Counted from the stretch's first letter, positions 44,708 to 51,679 are shown. The stretch: 64,000 bases of DNA from Crocinitomicaceae bacterium (GCA_016708105.1 JADJGJ010000001.1:1550001-1614000); one strand, 5' to 3'. Translations and numbers: made by a program. The notes: generated by a model from the sequence alone, not told the origin.

Positions 44708-44941
44708 ATGCAAAAACATCCGCAAATCAAAAAAGGTAATCAAGCCGGTTTGTGTTCATTCACACCTCAAATCATGTCTGGTAATTTGCCGGTTTCTCGT
44801 TATGCTTTTAATCGTTACATAGGCAAGGCGTCCTTCTCCCATGTTCAAGCTCCTGGGGTCAGGGTATATCAGCTTCCTTGCGGTTGTTATGTGTGGGTAT
44901 ATCAATCCGGGCTTCGTGAGCTTTCGGCATTGCCATTTTAG
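44708..44941 (+). CDS. Small hypothetical protein
   Basis: This 77-residue protein contains HVQAPGVRVYQLPCGCYVWVYQSG. The CGC pair and a short basic N-terminus (QKHPQIKKGNQAG) are the only features. It lies 28 bases after the nested hairpin and just before a terminator. No family recognised; it is accepted as a gene mainly for its position and composition, so the call is tentative. Confidence 0.4.
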   Translation: MQKHPQIKKGNQAGLCSFTPQIMSGNLPVSRYAFNRYIGKASFSHVQAPGVRVYQLPCGCYVWVYQSGLRELSALPF

Positions 44942-44957
44942 GGGCTTTGCCTAAAAA

Positions 44958-44982
44958 AAAGCCGCCCGGTAAAGGCGGCTTT
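44958..44982 (-). terminator. Rho-independent terminator for minus-strand genes
   Basis: Stem AAAGCCGCC/GGCGGCTTT with a 7-base loop, CGGTAAA. Read on the minus strand it is followed by a run of T (the plus-strand AAAAAAAA before 44961), so it ends the minus-strand transcript from 46478. Confidence 0.75.
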
Positions 44983-45013
44983 ACAAATCCCTATACATAC
45001 CCTATAGGGAAGG

Positions 45014-45202
45014 TTATTTTTTCGAACGATGAAAGAGCCATTTCAGAAACAAAGACACTCCGAAACTAACCACAGCACCCAACGCTGCAAGGATAACAGT
45101 TTTGATAATGTCTGACGAACCAATGTTTGCCAATACAGTTAAGCCTGTTCCTGAAACTGTACCCAAGATAGTTCCGTTCTCTATGCTTGTGTGTCCTGAC
45201 AT
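45014..45202 (-). CDS. Small two-TM membrane protein
   Basis: This 62-residue protein has weakly hydrophobic N-terminal turns followed by a strong hydrophobic segment (TVILAALGAVVSFGVSLFL) ending in a basic tail (KWLFHRSKK). The size and layout resemble small phage or plasmid membrane proteins such as holins, but no family match is claimed. It is the last gene of a four-gene minus-strand group and precedes a terminator. Confidence 0.5.
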   Translation of the reverse strand: MSGHTSIENGTILGTVSGTGLTVLANIGSSDIIKTVILAALGAVVSFGVSLFLKWLFHRSKK

Positions 45203-45226
45203 GATACCTTATTTTTTCGTTTCGAT

Positions 45227-45436
45227 TTATTCCGTTTTCACTCCCGATTGAAAGTGTATGCTCAACTCTAAAGTTTCCGTTGATTCAGTAAACTCTTCGC
45301 TTACCTCAACCTCAACCAAAGTCATTTTATCCGTTTGATCAGAAGATGACTTTAAGCGTGGTGTTCTTTTCGCTTTCACACGGATCATCAAATCACTCTT
45401 CATTTTTTCTTTATCGCAGTTATTGTCCATAACCAT
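45227..45436 (-). CDS. Small charged protein
   Basis: 69 residues from ATG 45436 (a second ATG at 45430 is possible). It is highly charged, Lys/Glu/Thr rich, with a short beta-like stretch (MTLVEVEVSEEFTESTETLE). No known motif. Lies 24 bases before the small membrane protein and 39 after the Gly-rich membrane protein in the same direction. Confidence 0.4.
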   Translation of the reverse strand: MVMDNNCDKEKMKSDLMIRVKAKRTPRLKSSSDQTDKMTLVEVEVSEEFTESTETLELSIHFQSGVKTE

Positions 45437-45475
45437 TTTGATTTTAATAGTGAATAATCTGTTTGTTTTTGTCCT

Positions 45476-45745
45476 TCACACTTCTGTATCAACCGCTGCC
45501 TGACTGATGGCTGCCGCCACACTTCCGGCAACAACCATATAGCCTCCTGCCGTAACTAGTGCCACAGGAATGGTGAATGGTGCCGCCACCAATACACCAC
45601 CAGCGGCAACCAATACCAAACCAATCGTGCGCAGTCGTTTGAAGAATTTAGGAGTGGGAGCAGAATACCTTTCCATGATATTCATATCTCCCGGTTTTTT
45701 GTGATAACGTCTCATGAGTTCATTTTTACTACGCAACTTCCACAA
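45476..45745 (-). CDS. Small Gly/Ala-rich membrane protein
   Basis: This 89-residue protein has a basic N-terminal third, then a long hydrophobic tract (IGLVLVAAGGVLVAAPFTIP followed by VALVTAGGYMVVAGSVAAAI) that spans the membrane twice. It overlaps the upstream gene by 17 bases (45729-45745), so the two are coupled. No family recognised. Confidence 0.5.
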   Translation of the reverse strand: MWKLRSKNELMRRYHKKPGDMNIMERYSAPTPKFFKRLRTIGLVLVAAGGVLVAAPFTIPVALVTAGGYMVVAGSVAAAISQAAVDTEV

Positions 45746-46478
45746 TGCTCAGCGCATTGTAAGCTCCGTTTTTAAGTGAATACTGAACTCCGTTAACCTC
45801 TTGAAAAAACTCAATTTGCAACAGGTACAAATCTGTACCCGCACCAGATGGAGCTGCCGCAGGATTTAACACCACGTTGGAGGCTGTTCCGTCAATCGGT
45901 AAATTCACAACGTTGCTCAACTGAACATCGTAAAGACCCGTTGCGAAATCAATCTTTCCCCAGGAACCTTTGATAGTGATGTGCGTTGCTCCTGCCGGAA
46001 AAGCGATGTCGTTAATCGGCTCCAAACCATTGATGGTAATTTCTCCCGTACCGGTGTTAACCGCAAAAGGTTGAAATAGGATACTACCTAAAATTGCCTT
46101 TTTGTTGAAGTTGAAATTTTTCAACAATGCCTTTGCTGCTGGCAACGCAATCGCTACGCCCACATTCCGTTTTCCTCGCTCACTTGTCGGGTCGAGATTT
46201 TTAATGTCAGTCATTACTTTCGTCAATCTTGAAACCACTCGGTTATCAGAAGCAGTCATCATCATTGTACGAATTGAATCTCTCAGCGTCTTTCCGGAAT
46301 TTGCAGATGAACCGAACTCAGCGCCATTCTCCCTCGTTCTCACAAACGCAGGATCATTGGCAATTCGTTCACCATCAACACCGCCCTTTTCACGTGCCAG
46401 GTGGCCATCCTGCGTTTTGTAAAAGGAAATATCTCCGATTTTTCCTTTCAGCTTAATTATACCTTTTTGTCTTGCCAT
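45729..46478 (-). CDS. Conserved Bacteroidetes accessory protein (unknown function)
   Basis: This 249-residue protein begins MARQKGIIKLKGKIGDISFY and continues with KTQDGHLAREKGGVDGERIAN, a highly patterned N-terminus I associate with a conserved family scattered through Bacteroidetes genomes (DUF6266-like is a possibility; not checked). Residues 60-130 are helical and basic (LRDSIRTMMMTASDNRVVSR). The rest is beta-rich (THITIKGSWGKIDFATGLYD). No signal peptide. It is the first gene of a minus-strand group of four and faces the gene at 46743 across a palindrome. It could be a structural protein of a small mobile element. Confidence 0.5.
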   Translation of the reverse strand: MARQKGIIKLKGKIGDISFYKTQDGHLAREKGGVDGERIANDPAFVRTRENGAEFGSSANSGKTLRDSIRTMMMTASDNRVVSRLTKVMTDIKNLDPTSERGKRNVGVAIALPAAKALLKNFNFNKKAILGSILFQPFAVNTGTGEITINGLEPINDIAFPAGATHITIKGSWGKIDFATGLYDVQLSNVVNLPIDGTASNVVLNPAAAPSGAGTDLYLLQIEFFQEVNGVQYSLKNGAYNALSIVEVA

Positions 46479-46529
46479 TTTTGAATGGTTTTAATAATTA
46501 ATAATTGATTAAATTTTGCGCTGCAGCCC

Positions 46530-46568
46530 AACAAGTTAATCTCAAGTCGCGATTAGATTTAACTTGTT
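46530..46568. repeat. Near-palindrome centred on TCGCGA
   Basis: AACAAGTTAA (46530-46539) and TTAACTTGTT (46559-46568) are reverse complements; between them the sequence is pseudo-symmetric around TCGCGA (46547-46552). It lies between the divergent genes at 46478 and 46743, a natural place for an operator or a replication or recombination site. Confidence 0.6.
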
Positions 46569-46742
46569 AATTCAAAAATACACCTCACAATAACACGAAT
46601 AAAATCAAACCTTCCGATTCATCAAGTTTGTAGCATTTTATGCCGTTTTAGACATTTATTTCCTCAATTATAAAGTGTATTTTTGCAAATAGCCAAACAT
46701 AGTTTGCGTATAGATCACCGATGGATAAAGCATAGATAAAGT

Positions 46743-46928
46743 ATGAAAGCAATCATTTACCCCAAGGATGTAATGCGAATTACCGGAAAAAGTGAGCGAC
46801 ATTCCAGAGAGTTATTAAAAAAAATCAAAACACACCTCGGTAAAGAAAACCACCAATACATTTCTATTCAGGATTTTTGCACATACATGGGCTTAAGAAT
46901 GGAAGAAGTATCTCTCCTAATTAAATAA
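46743..46928 (+). CDS. Small helix-turn-helix-like protein
   Basis: This 61-residue protein starts MKAIIYPKDVMRITGKSERH, then SRELLKKIKTHLGKENHQYISIQDFCTYMG. The layout (short strand, R-I-T-G-K-S turn, recognition helix) is typical of small Bacteroidetes DNA-binding proteins of the excisionase/MerR-like kind. It faces the minus-strand module across the 46530-46568 palindrome, which would be its natural target. Function inferred. Confidence 0.55.
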   Translation: MKAIIYPKDVMRITGKSERHSRELLKKIKTHLGKENHQYISIQDFCTYMGLRMEEVSLLIK

Positions 46929-47136
46929 TATAATTTGTCTTGTTTTATTATTATTTGTCATTACTTCTTATTACCTTTATCGGCACAAGGCGTTCATTGA
47001 ATACAATTAAATTAATGCAAACTTCAAGTAACTTAATCGGTAACCTGTTCGGTAACCTTAGGTAATTTGCTTTTTGAAACATAATGTTTATGCTGGTTTT
47101 CAGCTGTTTGATAATTCCCAGCAGGATCACCAAAAT

Positions 47137-47163
47137 ATGTCCGGACTACCGGACATTTTTTTT
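47137..47163. terminator. Rho-independent terminator
   Basis: ATGTCCGG (47137-47144), loop ACTA, CCGGACAT (47149-47156), followed by a T-run (47156-47162). It probably ends transcription from the 46743 gene just before the tRNA. Confidence 0.7.
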
Positions 47164-47188
47164 CGGCAGAATTTTAATTTTGCCTTAA

Positions 47189-47271
47189 GCCCAAGTGCTG
47201 AAATTGGTAGACAGGCCATCTTGAGGGGGTGGTGCACTACGTGCGTGCTGGTTCGAGTCCAGTCTTGGGCA
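47189..47271 (+). tRNA. tRNA-Leu(GAG)
   Basis: Acceptor stem GCCCAAG (47189-47195) pairs with CTTGGGC (47264-47270), with A47271 as discriminator. The anticodon arm is CCATC-TTGAGGG-GGTGG with anticodon GAG, read as Leu (CUC/CUU). A long variable arm and T-loop TTCGAGT follow, as expected of class II tRNAs. CCA is not encoded. Its last bases are repeated downstream at 47371 and 47483. Confidence 0.93.
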
Positions 47272-47558
47272 CTTAATCAAATCCTGACTTTTTCAGTCAG
47301 GATTTTTTACAAACATAAATACTGGACGAGAAGTTTATCCCGATCGCAACGAAGTGGAGTATCGGGAAGTCCAGTCTTGGGCACTTAATCAAATCCTGAC
47401 TTTTTCAGTCAGGATTTTTTACAAACATAAATACTGGACGAGAAGTTTATCCCGATCGCAACGAAGTGGAGTATCGGGAAGTCCAGTCTTGGGCACTTAA
47501 TCAAATCCTGACTTTTTCAGTCAGGATTTTTTACAAACATAAATACTGGACGAGAAAT
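47259..47558 (+). repeat. Tandem repeat of tRNA-Leu 3' end plus terminator (112-bp unit)
   Basis: Units start at 47259, 47371 and 47483 (the last is partial, about 76 bases). Each holds the last 13 bases of the tRNA (CCAGTCTTGGGCA), the terminator hairpin ATCCTGAC/GTCAGGAT with its T-run, and an ATACTGGACGAGAAG stretch. The first two units also contain a TCCCGAT/ATCGGGA hairpin. Such duplication of a tRNA 3' end is what repeated site-specific integrations, or slippage at an attachment site, would leave. Confidence 0.9.
47281..47308 (+). terminator. Rho-independent terminator after tRNA-Leu
   Basis: ATCCTGAC and GTCAGGAT around a TTTTTCA loop, followed by six T. Two identical copies follow in the 112-bp tandem units. 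Confidence 0.85.
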
Positions 47559-47672
47559 ACAGAGCGAGCGTGAGTGGGAGAGCGGTAACGAGTTGATGCT
47601 TTCAATTCTATTTCTCTTGCTTTATTGTTTGATTTAGATTTCTTTTTTTACATTGGGGATGGTTTTATTATA
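47556..47672 (+). repeat. 117-bp direct repeat, left copy
   Basis: Begins AATACAGAGCGAGCGTGAGT and ends GGTTTTATTATA. Matches 48359-48475 at 116 of 117 positions by eye (CTCTTGC versus CTCATGC). It covers the first codons of the gene at 47653. Confidence 0.9.
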
Positions 47673-48252
47673 TTGTTCTAAGAAGTTGAATCGACCCATA
47701 TTCATATCAATAATCATCTTGGTTTCTTTCTCCTGTACTACGAATCATGAGGTAGAAAACGGAAGTGTATGGACTCCACTTTCAGAAAAAGAAAAATATC
47801 AAATCATTTCAGAGGGTTACAGTTCCTATCTTAGTTCGAATAGTCAAAAAAAGGAAATATATTATCGTTTTGCAATTTTAGAAGATTCTGCATCTATGGA
47901 TTATTATATCGAATCCTTTGAGAAAGAAATCTCCCCGATTATCACTGTTCCCCAACATGATCCTTTTTCATCACATTGGTTTGAAGATGAAATTGACACT
48001 GCATATCTTCCGGAATTCGAATTCACATCGAAGGAAACTATTGATAGCATATCCAGCGAAGGAATAAAATGGTTTGAAGGTGATGCGAACTTTTATGCCA
48101 TTACACGTCCTTATCAACCAGATTCTTCGAGTTATGCTCTGATTCAACAATTTGAACTTCCTCATCCAAAAACCGATTATTGTCCGTCTCGATACATCAT
48201 AATCCTATTCAAAAAAAACAACGGAAAATGGTGTTTTGTGGATTGGATTTAA
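47653..48252 (+). CDS. Putative lipoprotein, unknown function
   Basis: 199 residues from ATG 47653; residues 1-7 lie inside the 117-bp direct repeat, so the true start may be further in. A hydrophobic stretch (FISIIILVSFSC) with a Cys forms a lipobox-like end near residue 27. The mature protein is acidic (EKEISPIITV, FEFTSKETIDSI, EGIKWFEGD) and ends KWCFVDWI. No family. The whole gene is bracketed by the direct repeats, so it looks like a mobile or duplicated cassette. Confidence 0.5.
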   Translation: MGMVLLYCSKKLNRPIFISIIILVSFSCTTNHEVENGSVWTPLSEKEKYQIISEGYSSYLSSNSQKKEIYYRFAILEDSASMDYYIESFEKEISPIITVPQHDPFSSHWFEDEIDTAYLPEFEFTSKETIDSISSEGIKWFEGDANFYAITRPYQPDSSSYALIQQFELPHPKTDYCPSRYIIILFKKNNGKWCFVDWI

Positions 48253-48358
48253 CTTCGGATAATATTTCATCTTTATAAATAATAAGAGAGTGCTATAATG
48301 GATTAAATGACGCGTCAAATAATTTATCCCAGCTATAATTTTCAATGATTTGCCGGAT

Positions 48359-48475
48359 AATACAGAGCGAGCGTGAGTGGGAGAGCGGTAACGAGTTGAT
48401 GCTTTCAATTCTATTTCTCATGCTTTATTGTTTGATTTAGATTTCTTTTTTTACATTGGGGATGGTTTTATTATA
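48359..48475 (+). repeat. 117-bp direct repeat, right copy
   Basis: Second copy of 47556-47672, same orientation, one mismatch seen. The unit from copy to copy is 803 bases and contains the lipoprotein gene. Confidence 0.9.
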
Positions 48476-48650
48476 CGGATAACTGTAATTATGCACAAAC
48501 CATCACGGCTATTTTTTCTACATCCCGGCAGCGGATATCCCTGTCTGCCTGTGCATCTATAAACATGAAAACTAATTTTAGCAGGCAGGCATCCTTCGCT
48601 AAACCTCCGGTGCGGTTATTTGATGCGCCCTATTCTATTTACAATGAAAA

Positions 48651-48692
48651 TTTGGGGCTTCAGAAAAAATGTAATAACTTTGTAATTACAAA
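48651..48692 (+). promoter_or_regulatory. mazEF promoter and operator palindrome
   Basis: TTTG (48651-48654) and TAACTTTG (48675-48682) are 20 bases apart, the Bacteroidetes promoter spacing. The perfect 14-base palindrome TTTGTAATTACAAA (48679-48692) overlaps the -7 box, so binding of the antitoxin could repress its own operon. Confidence 0.6.
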
Positions 48693-48704
48693 ACGCACTA
48701 ACTT

Positions 48705-48950
48705 ATGGATGTTTCATTAATTTCAATCGGTAATTCAAAAGGAATTCGACTTTCGAAAACTATAATTGAAAAATATAATCTTCAAGACACAATAGAATTG
48801 ATTCTTGAAAAAGGTTATATCATTTTAAAACCTAAGACTAAAGCACGAAAAGGCTGGGAAAAATCATTCAAGAAAATGCATGAGAATGGTGATGATAAAT
48901 TGCTTGTAACGGATGTTTTTAAGGATGAGGACTTCGAAGAATGGAATTAA
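48705..48950 (+). CDS. mazE: MazE/AbrB-type antitoxin
   Basis: This 81-residue protein begins with an AbrB/MazE swapped-hairpin DNA-binding domain (SLISIGNSKGIRLSKTIIEK, then TIELILEKGYIILKPK) and an acidic, likely unstructured, C-terminus (KDEDFEEWN) that would neutralise the toxin. It overlaps the toxin gene by 10 bases. The palindrome over its promoter fits autoregulation. The partner gene makes the assignment firm. Confidence 0.85.
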   Translation: MDVSLISIGNSKGIRLSKTIIEKYNLQDTIELILEKGYIILKPKTKARKGWEKSFKKMHENGDDKLLVTDVFKDEDFEEWN

Positions 48951-49264
48951 AACAATACCAAATTGTTCTTGTTAATCTGGACCCGACATTAGGCAGTGAA
49001 ATGAAAAAAACACGCCCTTGCGTAATCATTTCTCCTGACGAGATGAATAGATATTTACAGACTATTGTGATTGCCCCAATGACAAGCAGTTCTAAAAACT
49101 ACCCAACACGTGTTCCGTTGAAACATAATAAAACTAAAGGCTGGATTGTTTTAGATCAAATTAGAACGATTGATAGACAGCGTATCGTCAAAGTGCTTGA
49201 CTCATTGACTGAAAAAGAAATTAACAATGTTAAAAGCATAATTCACGAAACATATGTTGCGTAA
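48941..49264 (+). CDS. mazF: MazF/PemK-type toxin (endoribonuclease)
   Basis: This 107-residue protein has all the usual marks: YQIVLVNLDPTLGSEMKKTRPC (QGDIxxxxL/DPxxGxExxKxRPxx pattern), VIISPDEMN, TIVIAPMTS and GWIVLDQIRTIDRQR. MazF cuts mRNA at short sequences and stops growth when the antitoxin is lost. It is translated with the preceding antitoxin through a 10-base overlap. It ends 57 bases before the next gene, with an attC-like stretch between them. Confidence 0.9.
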   Translation: MELKQYQIVLVNLDPTLGSEMKKTRPCVIISPDEMNRYLQTIVIAPMTSSSKNYPTRVPLKHNKTKGWIVLDQIRTIDRQRIVKVLDSLTEKEINNVKSIIHETYVA

Positions 49265-49297
49265 CAAACGTTTGCTAGCACAAGCCTGTTATACTTA
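49261..49297. repeat. attC-like cassette boundary (left)
   Basis: GTAACAAACGTTTGCTAGCA (from the end of mazF) followed by CAAGCCTGTTATACTTA (to 49297). TAACAAACG and GTTATAC resemble the R''/R' simple sites of integron attC elements, but each departs from the consensus by a base. It is a short (about 37-bp) site. Confidence 0.35.
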
Positions 49298-49320
49298 ATT
49301 TGATACATCGAATCTCCAAT

Positions 49321-49917
49321 ATGAAAAACATTCTGCTAGTTCTTCTTATTGTGTTCATAGGAAGTTGTAACAGCAATCCGTACAACTGTGCTATAGACCA
49401 AAAAGTGCTTACCAAGAATGACAGCATAATGGGACTTCCCGACTATAGAGATGGTTACAGTCCAATGCTAATTGAATACGACGAGCCCGAACTTGAAAGT
49501 TTAAATATTAAATCTTACCGACTGCTAATAACTCATAGTTGGGACAGAGATACCTGGATATATCGCTTTGAAAGGACCGAAGAAGGTGGATTGTTGACCC
49601 TCAAGAAAAATTATACCGAAGGTTATGAAGAGTATCTTGGAATTTCAGACACAACAATTTATCTAACATTATCTGAGGAAGAATGGAAAGAAATAGAATT
49701 GACTTTCGATTCAAATTGCTTTTGGACACTGCCACTCTCAATTGACAGGCGTGGACTTGACGGCAGAAATTGTGTCTTAGAGGCATTTGATCCCGATCGG
49801 AATAATCCAGTTAAAAAAAGTTACTTTATCGCAGCAAGATGGTCACCAGAAAAAGATACTGAATTTCGAAAAATTTGCGACTATATCGAATCGTTCGAAC
49901 AGGACACCATAAAGTAA
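49321..49917 (+). CDS. Lipoprotein, unknown function
   Basis: 198 residues from ATG 49321 (MKNILLVLLIVFIGSCNSNP; an earlier ATG at 49300 is less likely because the lipobox must sit near the N-terminus). The Cys in GSC is the lipid site near residue 16. The mature protein is acidic (SWDRDTWIYRFERTEEGG, VKKSYFIAARWSPEKDTEF). No family. The gene sits between two attC-like boundaries (49288-49297 and 49924-49933) and lacks an obvious promoter of its own, as gene cassettes do. Confidence 0.6.
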   Translation: MKNILLVLLIVFIGSCNSNPYNCAIDQKVLTKNDSIMGLPDYRDGYSPMLIEYDEPELESLNIKSYRLLITHSWDRDTWIYRFERTEEGGLLTLKKNYTEGYEEYLGISDTTIYLTLSEEEWKEIELTFDSNCFWTLPLSIDRRGLDGRNCVLEAFDPDRNNPVKKSYFIAARWSPEKDTEFRKICDYIESFEQDTIK

Positions 49918-49923
49918 ACAAAC

Positions 49924-49968
49924 TAAGCATAACACCACATGCTTAAAAGTAATTAAGCCGCTTGTGGT
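49924..49968. repeat. attC-like site with ACCACA/TGTGGT hairpin
   Basis: TAAGCATAAC (49924-49933) is nearly the reverse complement of GTTATACTTA (49288-49297). It is followed by ACCACATGCTTAA (49934-49946) which pairs with TTAAGCCGCTTGTGGT (49953-49968), leaving unpaired extrahelical bases. This is the shape of a folded attC bottom strand. Confidence 0.5.
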
Positions 49969-50130
49969 TTTTCCAATTTCAGTATTTCATGGCAGCAGCA
50001 CTGCACAAAAATTTTTTAAACACTCCCGATATCTATGGATTATTAAAAAAGTTTTTGTTCCGCTTGGTGGGTACTTTTAAGTTCAGTACATTTAATCGAG
50101 GTTGCGCTACTACTTTTATGCGTGAGCCGT

Positions 50131-50239
50131 CAGACTGTCTAAAAACCTCCTGCTGAGAATTAAATATTCGGGTAGTGATCCATGAAAAATTTCATATATT
50201 CGATTCTCAAGAGGCAGATTTTGGTTTTTAGACAGACTG
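50131..50239. repeat. Large imperfect palindrome ending at cassette boundary
   Basis: Arm CAGACTGTCTAAAAACCTCC (50131 onward, to 50160) pairs with 50203-50239 (ATTCTC ... GGTTTTTAGACAGACTG), with an apical ATGAAA/TTTCAT stem (50182-50195). It ends right before GTTATATGC (50242-50250). Arms match over about 25 of 30 bases. Confidence 0.65.
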
Positions 50240-50241
50240 CC

Positions 50242-50250
50242 GTTATATGC
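50242..50250. repeat. Cassette-boundary motif GTTATATGC
   Basis: Exact reverse complement of GCATATAAC (50838-50846) at the other side of the same gene; the start codon of the gene lies inside it (50247-50249). Confidence 0.6.
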
Positions 50251-50834
50251 AATTTAAAGGAACCTTTATAATCATATATGCTTTAATGGGACTGTTGTCA
50301 TGCGCACCGCGTGAGAATAGAAAAATTAATATTGAACAGACTTCCGAAAAAATCGACACGACAGTTTCCGATACAACCATATCAATAAGTATTGAAGAAC
50401 CAGTTTTTTCAAATCCTGACTACGACCCAAGCAAGGACCCAGAAAATATAGAAATGTATAATATCTTCAGACCTTATGTCAAAGAGGAATTGTTAAACGT
50501 TGAGCAGGTCAGCGGAACCGAAGACAATATTCAATGTTTCGTAAATTATATTGGATTCATCAGCGACATAGAACTTCAAACAGAATTCCATGTTGTTACT
50601 GAATTTTGCAAAATTAAAACAGCAGACTCATATCGTGGAAATAGTAAAGTAGCTTTTGTAAATGAAAAATTAAAATATGCTCGTGTGTATTACTTGAAGG
50701 ACCCGAAAGAACTTCCTATTAGTATAGAAAAAAACTCACTTTTATTTAATTTCAAAGGAACTAAAAAAGGACTTCAATTCAAGGGCGGACTTCCAGACAT
50801 GTTATGTATTCCAGACGGCGGTTGTTATGAATAA
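50247..50834 (+). CDS. Lipoprotein in a cassette, unknown function
   Basis: This 195-residue protein has lipoprotein signal MQFKGTFIIIYALMGLLSCA (lipid Cys near residue 19) and an acidic mature part (IEEPVFSNPDYDPSKDPEN, TADSYRGNSKVAF). It ends CIPDGGCYE. No family recognised. It starts within GTTATATGC and stops 3 bases before GCATATAAC, so gene and boundaries are tightly packed, with no room for its own promoter. Confidence 0.6.
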   Translation: MQFKGTFIIIYALMGLLSCAPRENRKINIEQTSEKIDTTVSDTTISISIEEPVFSNPDYDPSKDPENIEMYNIFRPYVKEELLNVEQVSGTEDNIQCFVNYIGFISDIELQTEFHVVTEFCKIKTADSYRGNSKVAFVNEKLKYARVYYLKDPKELPISIEKNSLLFNFKGTKKGLQFKGGLPDMLCIPDGGCYE

Positions 50835-50837
50835 AAA

Positions 50838-50853
50838 GCATATAACACCACAT
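50838..50853. repeat. Cassette-boundary motif GCATATAACACCACAT
   Basis: GCATATAAC is the exact inverse of 50242-50250; the adjoining ATAACACCACAT also occurs at 49929-49940. The partner TGTGGT arm is not found downstream, so this last site may be truncated. Confidence 0.55.
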
Positions 50854-51056
50854 CCCATGTAAAGCCTTAAGCCCTGATCTCAGCGCTTACCTTGGATTTG
50901 ATATGTCAAAAATATTATTATTATTTTTCACGTGTGCTCGCTAGGTGACTCCATACTTGTATTTCATACTAAGTACGCCAAGCAAAAAAATTAGCCTGCA
51001 TCTGCCAAATCTTCATTACGCCAGTAATCACATTTCTTTTGTGTTAAAATAAAAAA

Positions 51057-51086
51057 CTCCCGAATCACTTAAGACTCGGGAGTTGC
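51057..51086 (-). terminator. Rho-independent terminator of minus-strand gene
   Basis: AACTCCCGA/TCGGGAGTT stem with a short loop; on the minus strand a T-run (plus AAAAAA) follows. Ends the transcript of the gene at 51108. Confidence 0.8.
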
Positions 51087-51107
51087 TAATCTAACTAAAC
51101 GATGAAA

Positions 51108-51299
51108 TTATTTTTTTGTATTAGGTGTAGCGCAGCCTTCAACGCCGCAGCCTACGTTGAAAAACATCATGATTAAAAAATACGCTGCAATCAACAACAG
51201 AACCCAATCCCACTGAATAAAAAATGCTACTAAAAAACCCGTGCCAATGAACAAGCGCATCCAGCGCATCATGGTCCAGTTTGTGAAAAGTGATTCCAT
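51108..51299 (-). CDS. Small membrane protein (DUF2892-like) next to rhodanese
   Basis: This 63-residue protein is almost entirely two transmembrane helices (WMRLFIGTGFLVAFFIQW and VLLLIAAYFLIMMFFN) ending NVGCGVEGCATPNTKK. YgaP/DUF2892-type proteins with this plan accompany single-domain rhodaneses in Bacteroidetes; the two Cys in the tail may receive sulphur. It starts 13 bases after the rhodanese gene and precedes a terminator. Probably sulphur handling at the inner membrane. Confidence 0.6.
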   Translation of the reverse strand: MESLFTNWTMMRWMRLFIGTGFLVAFFIQWDWVLLLIAAYFLIMMFFNVGCGVEGCATPNTKK

Positions 51300-51312
51300 T
51301 ACAAATTACTAT

Positions 51313-51609
51313 TTAAAGTGAATGCCAGCTACCGGCGTTTTCCACTTCAATGCCATGGCGCTGAAGTATTGATTTAGCCTGTCCACTGCGCATACCGCTG
51401 GCGCAACAAACTACTACCGGTTTATTCATTGCTTTGATTTTTTTTACTTCGTTTTCAATGCGGTCTAAAGGAATGTTTTTTGATCCTTTCACATTGCCGC
51501 CCTGAAATTCTTGTGGCGTTCTAACGTCAATAATTACTGCTCCGTTAGCAAGCATTTCTTTTACGTTTTTCTGGCTTTGTCCGCCAAATAAATTTCCAAA
51601 AAGTCCCAT
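51313..51609 (-). CDS. Rhodanese-domain protein (sulphurtransferase)
   Basis: A single-domain rhodanese of 98 residues: IDVRTPQEFQGGNVKGSKNI (CDC25-like entry) and active-site loop VVVCCASGMRSGQA with the catalytic Cys in CASGMRS. It has an N-terminal extension of about 20 residues. No signal peptide. It transfers or senses sulphane sulphur. Probably co-transcribed with the membrane protein downstream. Confidence 0.9.
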   Translation of the reverse strand: MGLFGNLFGGQSQKNVKEMLANGAVIIDVRTPQEFQGGNVKGSKNIPLDRIENEVKKIKAMNKPVVVCCASGMRSGQAKSILQRHGIEVENAGSWHSL

Positions 51610-51679
51610 AGTGTTTTTTATTTATGAGACAAAGTTAAGATGAGTAAAATTGAGAGATCGTGACCAAGGTTACACAATG

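Larger units (their letters stand above)
48253..48704. other. Intergenic region with repeat and mazEF promoter
   Basis: Contains the right copy of the 117-bp direct repeat (48359-48475), several short self-complementary stretches (GCAGGCAGGC and CTGTCTGCCTG nearby) and, at its right end, the mazEF promoter and palindrome. No gene is seen. Confidence 0.55.
49918..50246. other. Intergenic region with two hairpins and attC-like ends
   Basis: Contains the hairpin at 49934-49968, a weak open frame without coding support, and the large imperfect palindrome at 50131-50239. No gene is supported. Confidence 0.6.

Noticed and set aside
47074..47388. 104-codon open frame
   Set aside because: Runs through a terminator and tRNA-Leu, so it cannot be a gene.
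47259..47558. Tandem array as a CRISPR or satellite
   Set aside because: Each unit is nearly identical along its whole length, with tRNA 3' end and terminator; there are no spacers.
49962..50156. 64-codon open frame
   Set aside because: Spans the hairpin and the left arm of the large palindrome; no coding signs.
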